The notes beneath the pieces are model-generated. The model did no database searches, was not told where the DNA came from, and saw nothing but the letters and a program-made list of their open reading frames with translations. From an uncultured Bacteroidota bacterium (GTDB taxonomy: Bacteria > Bacteroidota > Bacteroidia > Chitinophagales > Chitinophagaceae), in NCBI GenBank assembly GCA_903847655.1, contig CAINEG010000017.1, positions 1-5,232 on the forward strand: DNA of 5,232 bases. The letters are read 5' to 3'. Position numbers and translations under genes: made by a program. Positions 1 to 5,232 of this stretch are shown here, in pieces. Every line of letters begins with the position of its first letter. Position 1 is the stretch's first letter.

Positions 1-959
1 GGAATAGGGAAGGCCGGAAGTAAAATATCTTTTTTTAAATTAAGTACATCTACTTTATCTACAATGGCATTGGTATTGTCGATGGATTCAGGCAAATCAC
101 TAAAAAGTGCAGTCATCTGCTCCTGGGTCTTGAAATAAAATTCGTTGTTCGGAAATTTGAATCTTCGGTTTTTGATTTGGATTTCGTCGTTCACAAAATC
201 ATCAAAACCTGGGGTAGCTTGTTTTTCTCCCGTATTGATACACAATAAAATATCGTGCGCATTGGCATCGTCCTCATTAATATAGTGACTATCGTTGGTG
301 GCAATAACAGGGACTTTGTATTTTTTGGCGAATTTTAAAAGTTGTGCATTGATAATTTCTTGCTCTGGAATTTGATGTCTTTGAATTTCGATATAATAAT
401 CTTCCCCAAAAATATCGAACCACCATTTAAATTCTTTTTCTGCGGCTGCTTCGTCCTGTTTTAAAATAGTTTGAGGTACATAGGCGCCAATACAACAAGT
501 AGTGGCAATGATGCCTTCGTGGTATTTTAAAATTAATTCTTTATCAATACGCGGATACTTGCTGTACATTCCTTCGATATAACCCAGCGAAGTAAGTTTA
601 ATTAAATTCTGATAGCCAATGGCATTTTTTGCTAGTAATACCTGATGAAAACGTTGGTCTTTGGCTTCCTTGGTAAATTGTTTTACATGTCTATCTTTTA
701 CTACATAAAACTCGCAACCCACAATAGGTTTTACCACTGGTGCTAAAATATCTTTGCCTTCTTTGTCTTTTCCAATGACCTTGGTTTTTTTCCAAGCCTG
801 ACTCACAAATTTAAAAGCCCCAAACATATTGCCATGATCCGTGATGGCTAATGCCGGCATATTGTCGCCAATGGCCTTTTCATACAAGCCTTCAATGGAT
901 GCGGCACCGTCTAAAAGTGAATATTGGGTATGAACGTGTAAATGTGAAAATGTGGGCAT
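1..959 (-). CDS. dnaE: DNA polymerase III subunit alpha, N-terminal part (PHP domain), partial
   Basis: This is the start of the catalytic subunit of the replicative DNA polymerase; 319 complete codons are visible and the 3' end lies beyond position 1. Translation begins MPTFSHLHVHTQYSLLDG, the classic start of the PHP domain. Candidate metal ligands are all present: H6 and H8 (HLHVH), D41-H42 (ITDHGN), E83 (GCEFYV), H105, C155, H195 (EIQRH), D223 and H225 (NDSHY). E. coli DnaE has lost several of these, so this PHP domain may be an active metal-dependent 3'-5' exonuclease, as known for some DnaE1 proteins; activity is inferred. The ATG at 957-959 is secure: an in-frame TAG lies only 13 bp upstream (972-974), which also rules out an N-terminal DEDDh exonuclease fusion of the kind I recall from flavobacterial DnaE. 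The palm, fingers and tau-binding regions are outside the window. It is divergent from the NlpC/P60 lipoprotein gene. Confidence 0.96.
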   Translation of the reverse strand, partial: MPTFSHLHVHTQYSLLDGAASIEGLYEKAIGDNMPALAITDHGNMFGAFKFVSQAWKKTKVIGKDKEGKDILAPVVKPIVGCEFYVVKDRHVKQFTKEAKDQRFHQVLLAKNAIGYQNLIKLTSLGYIEGMYSKYPRIDKELILKYHEGIIATTCCIGAYVPQTILKQDEAAAEKEFKWWFDIFGEDYYIEIQRHQIPEQEIINAQLLKFAKKYKVPVIATNDSHYINEDDANAHDILLCINTGEKQATPGFDDFVNDEIQIKNRRFKFPNNEFYFKTQEQMTALFSDLPESIDNTNAIVDKVDVLNLKKDILLPAFPI

Positions 960-1088
960 TGTATATTGGGACTATGGTCACAAATATCGTTAAAAACAGA
1001 TGCTTTTGGGGTGTTAATTTTCCACAAAAAAGGCTTTTAAAGCGCTATTTTCTAAAATTTTTGAAGTACTTGGCTTAACTTGCCTCCG
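960..1088. promoter_or_regulatory. Divergent intergenic region between dnaE and the NlpC/P60 lipoprotein gene
   Basis: This 129-bp stretch should carry promoters for both outward-facing genes, because each gene is the first of its transcript. Near-matches to the Bacteroidota -7 element TAnnTTTG are GATATTTG on the minus strand (981-988, toward dnaE) and TAATTTTC on the plus strand (1015-1022, toward the lipoprotein). Each has one mismatch and neither has a convincing TTG at the -33 position, so they are only candidates. A short dyad, GCTTTTAAAGC, lies at 1033-1043. No Shine-Dalgarno sequence precedes either start, which is usual for this phylum. No small gene is supported here. Confidence 0.45.
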
Positions 1089-1838
1089 ATGTTTAAAAAC
1101 AAAGTTTTATCAATTTTATTGCTTTTTATAGGGGTGCTTGTATTGGATAGTTGTACTACGCTTAAAAATGTATCCACTTCCATTAAAACAAGTTTCCATA
1201 AAAGCCTTGCATCCCAACAAAATGATGCTTATGCTCAAAGTTCAATCAACGATACTAACTCTATAGATTTTTTGGAAAATATTTCGGTCACCCCTGGCAA
1301 TAATTTCATCAAAAATGGAGAAGGGCGCATGGTGACAGAAAAGAAAAATAACTTGACTACCAAGTACGATGTCATGCCTTCGAATTTATCAGAAGGAGAA
1401 AAATTAAATTGGTTGCAACTAAAGTATTCCTTGAGGGTGGATATTCCTGCAGAATCTATCACCAATATTCCTTTATTGCAAAAAATTGATGAGTGGTGGG
1501 GCACCCCTTATAGTTTAGGAGGCAGTACCAAAAATGGGGTGGACTGTTCTTATTTTACATTAGATGTAATGAGGGAGGTGTATAAAGTGAATTTAAAAAG
1601 AACCGCTGCTGAACAGTACGAACAAAGTTCAAAAATAGAATGGAATAATTTGAAAGAAGGAGATTTGATATTTTTTAAAGCAGAAGGCCGCAGAAATATT
1701 TCACATGTGGGCATTTACTTAGCCAACAATAAATTTGCCCATGCTTCCACCAGTCAAGGCGTCACCATCAGCGACTTGGCAGATCCTTATTGGCAAAGAA
1801 GATTGTACAGTTTAGGAAGGGTAGCAGCGCAGAACTAA
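1089..1838 (+). CDS. NlpC/P60 family lipoprotein, MepS (Spr)-like peptidoglycan endopeptidase
   Basis: The 249-residue product is predicted to be an outer-membrane lipoprotein that cleaves peptide bonds in peptidoglycan. The N-terminus has a basic start, a hydrophobic core and a lipobox LDSC with C22 as the lipidated residue. Residues after C22 (TTLKN) lack the acidic export signal reported for surface lipoproteins in this phylum, so it probably faces the periplasm. Residues 23 to about 125 form a polar Ser/Asn/Thr-rich linker of unknown role. The NlpC/P60 domain fills about 130-246: GGSTKNGVDCS with catalytic C153, HVGIYL with H206, and HAS with H218. The stretch HASTSQGVTIS closely resembles E. 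coli MepS. An odd point is Tyr after the catalytic Cys-Ser, where MepS has Gly. ATG at 1089 is preferred over TTG at 1080, because it directly precedes the signal peptide. Its TAA overlaps the stop of the convergent peptidase gene. The fold is certain; exact substrate bond is inferred. Confidence 0.93.
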   Translation: MFKNKVLSILLLFIGVLVLDSCTTLKNVSTSIKTSFHKSLASQQNDAYAQSSINDTNSIDFLENISVTPGNNFIKNGEGRMVTEKKNNLTTKYDVMPSNLSEGEKLNWLQLKYSLRVDIPAESITNIPLLQKIDEWWGTPYSLGGSTKNGVDCSYFTLDVMREVYKVNLKRTAAEQYEQSSKIEWNNLKEGDLIFFKAEGRRNISHVGIYLANNKFAHASTSQGVTISDLADPYWQRRLYSLGRVAAQN

Positions 1839-3505
1839 AATTTGCTGTCTTCCGTTAGCAGATAATAATTTTCTTGAATGGCTTTGATAAAATTCTCAAT
1901 GTTGAAATTATCCATTTTAATCAATCGCTTTTTGGGTTCATAATCCATCGGTAAAAGTTCTACCACTGTATTGTTATAGGAAACTTTGATAGGTAAATTA
2001 AAACCCACCACACAATTTTTATATTGATAAGTCAATATTTTTTGGCTGCTATCGTAATTATAATTGAAAGTGGGCATTTGCGGATTTCTTAAATACTGAT
2101 CAAATACCTTGGTGAAATTAAAACCTGCATGCACAGAAATATAGTCTTCAATCTGTTTGGTGGAAACAGTTTGGTGGTAAAAATCTTTGTTCAGGCCTAC
2201 TATGATTTTTCTAAAAATACTGTCGTTGTTAATGGAATGTCGAATGGTTTGTAAAATATTAGCGCCTTTGGCATACATATCGCCATTGCCTTTTTCATTC
2301 ACACCATAATGGCCAATAATTGGGTTTTTATTTTGAATGCCTCTTCTTATCCCCACACAATATTCATTGCCAGCTTTTGCACCATTGTAATAATCTACAT
2401 ACAATACCTCGGAAAAATTAGTAAAGCCTTCATGCACCCACATGTCTGCAATGTCATTGGTGGTAATATTATTGGCAAACCATTCGTGTCCGCTTTCATG
2501 CACAATAATATAATCCCAAGAATTGCCCCATCCAGTGCGAGACAAGTCACGACCTAAATAACCATTGGCAAATTTATTGCCATAAGCCACTGCGGATTGA
2601 TGTTCCATGCCTAAATGAGAACTTTGAATTAATTGATAACCATCTTCATAAAAGGGATAGGGCCCCATCCAATATTCAAAAGCTTTTAACATCTTAGGCA
2701 CTTCTGTAAACTGAGCTCTTGCCTTGGCTTCGCTTTCTCTAAGTACCCAATAATGCAAGTCTAAATCACCTTTCAAGCCTGGGTACTTTTCGCTCCAACC
2801 CATATAGTCACCGATATAAGGAATAATGGTATAATTATTTATGGGGCTAGTTACTTCCCAAGTATAAGTAGCCCATCCATTGTTTTTAGATTGTGTTTTT
2901 AATCGACCATTGCCAATGGCCATTAAAGAATCTGGTACAATCATGGTTAAACTAGCGCCATTGTTGGGTTCGTCCGATTGAATGTCTTTGCATGGATACC
3001 AAGCAGAAGCGCCAATTCCTTGACAAGCCACCGTCATCCATGGTTTTCCATTGGCATCCTTTGTCCAAATCCAACCTCCATCCCAAGGGGGCTTGATGGC
3101 TTCGATAGGAATACCATGATAGTATATTTTCAACTTAAAATCAGTTTGGATAGTGGGATACTCACTTAAATGCGCCAAAGTAATATTTTCCTCTCTAGTA
3201 AAATTTAGCGCAATTGTTTTTTGATTTGGGCTACTATAAATAATACTGTCAATGAGTAAAGGAACTTGTAAATCTATTTGGATATCATTACTGGCTTTAA
3301 TTACTTTGGCTGTCCATACCACATTGCCTTTGATACTTTTGGTTTCATAAAAAGGTTGTACGGTAATATCATATTTCAAAATATCAAACCAATCACGTTG
3401 ATCATTCAAACTACCTCTTAGTGTATCGGCTTTTGTATAAATGGGTTGTGCATTAACCGCTGCAACTAAACACAATAATAAAAAAACAAGCGTAGATTTT
3501 TTCAT
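1835..3505 (-). CDS. Secreted M1 family zinc metallopeptidase (aminopeptidase-like)
   Basis: The 556-residue product is a gluzincin that removes residues from peptide N-termini if it behaves like its family. A Sec signal peptide covers residues 1-19, with likely cleavage at VNA|Q. The N-terminal beta domain runs to about 230. The catalytic domain carries HESGH at 336-340 and E359, exactly the family spacing HExxH-x18-E for zinc; E337 is the general base. Y411 (MYAKG) fits the conserved transition-state tyrosine. The substrate motif is G299-M-E-H302 rather than the usual GxMEN. At 556 residues it lacks the large helical C-terminal domain of PepN-type enzymes and ends in a short beta-rich tail (about 477-530). 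No type IX secretion C-terminal domain or lipobox is evident, so it probably stays in the periplasm. It starts 4 bp after msrA, so the two form an operon. Its TAG overlaps the TAA of the convergent lipoprotein gene. The substrate cannot be read from sequence. Confidence 0.95.
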   Translation of the reverse strand: MKKSTLVFLLLCLVAAVNAQPIYTKADTLRGSLNDQRDWFDILKYDITVQPFYETKSIKGNVVWTAKVIKASNDIQIDLQVPLLIDSIIYSSPNQKTIALNFTREENITLAHLSEYPTIQTDFKLKIYYHGIPIEAIKPPWDGGWIWTKDANGKPWMTVACQGIGASAWYPCKDIQSDEPNNGASLTMIVPDSLMAIGNGRLKTQSKNNGWATYTWEVTSPINNYTIIPYIGDYMGWSEKYPGLKGDLDLHYWVLRESEAKARAQFTEVPKMLKAFEYWMGPYPFYEDGYQLIQSSHLGMEHQSAVAYGNKFANGYLGRDLSRTGWGNSWDYIIVHESGHEWFANNITTNDIADMWVHEGFTNFSEVLYVDYYNGAKAGNEYCVGIRRGIQNKNPIIGHYGVNEKGNGDMYAKGANILQTIRHSINNDSIFRKIIVGLNKDFYHQTVSTKQIEDYISVHAGFNFTKVFDQYLRNPQMPTFNYNYDSSQKILTYQYKNCVVGFNLPIKVSYNNTVVELLPMDYEPKKRLIKMDNFNIENFIKAIQENYYLLTEDSKF

Positions 3506-3509
3506 AGAA

Positions 3510-4157
3510 TTATTCTTGGTCTTTCTTTAATTTATTCGCAAATACTTTTTCAAATTTTTCCAATTTTGGCCCAATCACATAGCGGCAATAACCTTGACTG
3601 GTATTGTTATTGTAATAATTTTGATGATAGCTTTCTGCGGAATAAAATTTAGTAAAGGCGGTTATTTCCGTAATAATTGGTTTATCCCAAGCTTTCGCAG
3701 TTATTAATTCGGCTTTATACTTTTCAGCCACTTCTTTTTGATGTTCATTGTGGTAAAAAATAACACTGCGGTATTGTGGCCCAATATCATTGCCTTGTTG
3801 ATTAGGGGTGGTGGGATCATGTGTTTTCCAATACACCGCCAAAATATCATCCAAACTAATCTTAGTGGTATCAAATGAAATTTGACAAACTTCTGCATGG
3901 CCAGTATTCTTGTCACATACCTGCTCGTAAGTAGGGTTGTCTACAAATCCACCACTGTAGCCACTGGTTACTTTTACAACACCTTCTAATCTTTGATAAA
4001 TGGCTTCGGTACACCAGAAGCAGCCGGAACCTAGGGTAATCGTTTCTGTATGGGTCATGTCTATTTTTTTTGAGTTTTTTTGTTTAGTGGGTTGTGCACA
4101 GGCAGATAGGCAAATAAAGGATAGTAAAAGTAAAGAAGCTTTATTGATTAGTTTCAT
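3510..4157 (-). CDS. msrA: Peptide-methionine (S)-S-oxide reductase MsrA, lipoprotein form
   Basis: The enzyme reduces the S-epimer of methionine sulfoxide in proteins, repairing oxidative damage. The 215-residue product has a lipoprotein signal ending LSAC, with C20 as the lipidated residue, then a short Lys-rich linker (21-40) and the MsrA domain. The catalytic motif is GCFWC at 45-49, with C46 as nucleophile. Other family hallmarks are SGYSGG (65-70), GHAEV (86-90) and the C-terminal GYCRYVIGPK, where C191 is the likely resolving cysteine. The more familiar motif is GCFWG; here C49 makes a CxxC with C46. No MsrB domain is fused. The start at 4157 gives a full lipoprotein signal; an in-frame ATG at 4056-4058 (residue 34) would give a soluble cytoplasmic enzyme. 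The residues after C20 are not acidic, so periplasmic anchoring is expected. It is first in a two-gene unit with the M1 peptidase and is divergent from mutS2. Confidence 0.96.
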   Translation of the reverse strand: MKLINKASLLLLSFICLSACAQPTKQKNSKKIDMTHTETITLGSGCFWCTEAIYQRLEGVVKVTSGYSGGFVDNPTYEQVCDKNTGHAEVCQISFDTTKISLDDILAVYWKTHDPTTPNQQGNDIGPQYRSVIFYHNEHQKEVAEKYKAELITAKAWDKPIITEITAFTKFYSAESYHQNYYNNNTSQGYCRYVIGPKLEKFEKVFANKLKKDQE

Positions 4158-4227
4158 AAGTAAGGGCTTGTCTATTATTAGTGGAAAGATGGTTTTTATC
4201 CGGTTCTAAATTATAACAAAATTTGCT

Positions 4228-4244
4228 CCTATAGGTTCACCTAT
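4228..4244. repeat. Overlapping palindromes between msrA and mutS2, possible operator
   Basis: Positions 4231-4244 read ATAGGT-TC-ACCTAT, a perfect inverted repeat with 6-bp arms and a 2-bp spacer. It overlaps an 8-bp palindrome CCTATAGG at 4228-4235, so that CCTAT also occurs as a direct repeat (4228-4232 and 4240-4244). The site lies between the two divergent promoter candidates and its end touches the possible -33 TTG of mutS2 (4244-4246). A dimeric regulator could bind here and affect one or both genes. No regulator is identified, and with a 2-base loop it is not a plausible RNA hairpin. Arms this short can arise by chance. Confidence 0.35.
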
Positions 4245-4270
4245 TGTTAATGTTTATTTAAGTAAATTTG
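4243..4270 (+). promoter_or_regulatory. Candidate Bacteroidota-type promoter for mutS2
   Basis: TAAATTTG at 4263-4270 matches the Bacteroidota -7 consensus TAnnTTTG at every defined position. An upstream ATTG at 4243-4246 could be the -33 element, with a 16-bp spacer that is slightly short for this promoter class. Transcription would begin near 4275-4278, giving a leader of only about 10-13 bases before the ATG at 4288. No Shine-Dalgarno sequence is present in that leader. Confidence 0.42.
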
Positions 4271-4287
4271 CGCACTATTTAGTCCCT

Positions 4288-5232
4288 ATGCGCGTATACC
4301 CAGAAAATGCCCTTACTCAATTAGAATTTGATAAAATCACCGCTATTTTATTGAACTATTGTCAAACCAATATGGGCGTAGAACTGGTGAATGAAATGCG
4401 CATCCATACCCATCAAAAATACATCGAGGAAGCCTTAAGACAAACTGAGGAGTTTAAGTTTATCAAACTAGCCAACCAGTATTTTCCTACCGACTTTGTT
4501 TTAGATATCAGAAAGGATTTAAAATTATTGGGTATTCCAGGCGCGCAGTTAACTGGAGAACAGTGGTTGTTGGTAAGAAGATTAAGCGATCATATTCAAC
4601 AAGTATTTAAATGGTTTGATGCCGAAAGGCAGATGGCATATTCCAATTTGTATGAAGTGGTCAAATCATCTTATTATGAAAAAGCCATTATTGAATGTAT
4701 CGATTCAATTATTGACGACCGAGGTTCGGTGAAAGACAATGCCTCTGAAGACTTAGCAAAAATTAGACATCAGCTATTTAAGAAGCGTCAAGAATTGCGC
4801 CGCATTTTTGAAAAAGTAGTACAACGATTAGCCAAGTCTGGTTATACCGCCGATATAGATGAAAGTTTTAGCAATGGCCGAAGAGTGGTAGCCGTTTTTT
4901 CTGAATATAAAAGACAGGTCAAAGGTTTTTTACATGGAGAGAGTGATAGTCGTAAAACCGCTTTCATTGAACCAGAAGAAACTATTGAACTGAATAATGA
5001 GTTGTATGGCTTAGAGCAAGATGAATTAAAAGAGGTACAAAAAATATTAAGAGCCTTAACGGCGCAGTTAGCACCCTATTCAAGTTTACTACTTAGCTAT
5101 GCGCAAATTATTGGCAGTTTTGATTTTATCAGAGCCAAGGCATTGCTAGCCATCGATATGAATGCGAATAGGCCCATGGTGCATAATAAAGCGATTACAC
5201 ATTTAATTGAGGCCTATCATCCCTTGCTATAC
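4288..5232 (+). CDS. mutS2: MutS2 family DNA-binding ATPase, N-terminal part, partial
   Basis: 315 codons of MutS2 are visible, open to the right edge. MutS2 is a MutS homologue that lacks the mismatch-recognition domain; known roles are suppression of homologous recombination and, in Bacillus, rescue of collided ribosomes. The start MRVYPENALTQLEFDKI matches the usual opening. Residues 1 to about 150 are the helical core; 153-182 is a Lys/Arg/Glu-rich helical stretch (clamp region); 211-239 carries the hallmark GFLHGESDSRKTAFIEPEE followed by ELNNEL, equivalent to the HG...S...T.FIEP...ELNN motif of other MutS2 proteins. The window stops at AYHPLLY, just before where the Walker A motif is expected, so the ATPase and any C-terminal Smr nuclease domain are not visible. 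No upstream in-frame ATG was found nearby. Whether the Smr domain exists decides if it could be an endonuclease. Confidence 0.93.
   Translation, partial: MRVYPENALTQLEFDKITAILLNYCQTNMGVELVNEMRIHTHQKYIEEALRQTEEFKFIKLANQYFPTDFVLDIRKDLKLLGIPGAQLTGEQWLLVRRLSDHIQQVFKWFDAERQMAYSNLYEVVKSSYYEKAIIECIDSIIDDRGSVKDNASEDLAKIRHQLFKKRQELRRIFEKVVQRLAKSGYTADIDESFSNGRRVVAVFSEYKRQVKGFLHGESDSRKTAFIEPEETIELNNELYGLEQDELKEVQKILRALTAQLAPYSSLLLSYAQIIGSFDFIRAKALLAIDMNANRPMVHNKAITHLIEAYHPLLY

Larger units (their letters stand above)
4158..4287. promoter_or_regulatory. Divergent intergenic region between msrA and mutS2
   Basis: This 130-bp region must hold the promoters of the msrA-peptidase unit (minus strand) and of mutS2 (plus strand). 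Toward msrA, the minus strand reads TAATTTAG at 4206-4213, one mismatch from TAnnTTTG, overlapping a TATAAT (plus positions 4210-4215), about 50 bp before the msrA start; no good -33 element pairs with it. Toward mutS2 there is a better match, listed separately. Between the two candidates sits a 14-bp inverted repeat, also listed separately. No small ORF or RNA gene is supported. Confidence 0.5.

Noticed and set aside
1033..1043. GCTTTTAAAGC dyad in the dnaE-lipoprotein intergenic region
   Set aside because: The arms are only 5 bp and mostly A/T; without conservation data it is not distinguishable from chance.
851..1078. Open frame of about 75 codons on the plus strand
   Set aside because: It lies antisense to the conserved dnaE start and then crosses the intergenic region; the translation has no recognisable features and no start signal.
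1080..1088. Upstream TTG start (adding three residues) for the lipoprotein gene
   Set aside because: ATG at 1089 gives a normal lipoprotein signal, and no ribosome site favours the TTG.
1235..1504. Open frame of about 89 codons on the minus strand inside the lipoprotein gene
   Set aside because: It is antisense to a well-supported NlpC/P60 gene, and shows no domain or signal of its own.
1843..1860. Possible terminator hairpin TGCT...AGCA after the lipoprotein gene
   Set aside because: The arms are only 4 bp with a 10-base loop, the T-rich run is distant, and the sequence is coding for the peptidase C-terminus.
2309..2557. Open frames on the plus strand within the M1 peptidase gene (also 2978-3169)
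   Set aside because: Both are antisense shadows of strongly conserved peptidase sequence, including the zinc site.
615..2920. The 9-mer GCCAATGGC occurs three times (615-623, 867-875, 2912-2920), more than expected by chance
   Set aside because: On the coding strand every copy is GCC-ATT-GGC in frame, encoding Ala-Ile-Gly in DnaE and the M1 peptidase; preferred codons explain it without a DNA motif.
3506..3516. AGAAT-T-ATTCT dyad across the msrA stop and the gap before the peptidase start
   Set aside because: AT-rich 5-bp arms with a 1-base centre cannot form an RNA hairpin and are likely by chance in this composition.
3704..3916. Frame-shifted open frame on the minus strand in msrA, and a plus-strand one at 4000-4209
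   Set aside because: Both overlap the conserved MsrA coding sequence and have no independent support.

Overview
The window looks like chromosomal DNA of a Bacteroidota bacterium, probably of the Chitinophagia/Sphingobacteriia type. It is AT-rich, genes lack clear Shine-Dalgarno sequences, one promoter candidate matches the Bacteroidota -7 element TAnnTTTG, and proteins show the phylum's usual style (short lipoprotein signals, a compact secreted M1 peptidase, a DnaE that begins directly at the PHP domain). The finer taxonomic placement is inference. No mobile element, CRISPR array, tRNA or rRNA was seen.

Layout from left to right. (1) Positions 1-959, minus strand: the N-terminal 319 residues of the replicative DNA polymerase III alpha subunit (dnaE), cut by the window edge. 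(2) A 129-bp divergent intergenic region. (3) Positions 1089-1838, plus strand: a lipoprotein with a C-terminal NlpC/P60 cell-wall peptidase domain like E. coli MepS (Spr). (4) Positions 1835-3505, minus strand: a secreted M1-family zinc metallopeptidase whose stop codon overlaps the stop of the lipoprotein gene. (5) Positions 3510-4157, minus strand: a lipoprotein form of peptide-methionine sulfoxide reductase A (msrA), 4 bp upstream of the peptidase and almost certainly co-transcribed with it. (6) A 130-bp divergent intergenic region with a 14-bp inverted repeat and a good promoter candidate. (7) Positions 4288-5232, plus strand: the N-terminal 315 residues of MutS2, cut just before its ATPase domain.

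Functionally the window has two themes: DNA replication and recombination genes at the edges (dnaE, mutS2), and three envelope proteins in the middle: a peptidoglycan hydrolase lipoprotein, a methionine-sulfoxide repair lipoprotein and a secreted peptidase. The msrA-peptidase pair could act together on envelope proteins, but only gene order supports that. I see no clearly novel multi-gene system. The points most worth checking are the palindrome between msrA and mutS2, the GMEH variant of the M1 substrate motif, the CxxC in the MsrA active site, and the terminator-less convergent overlap.
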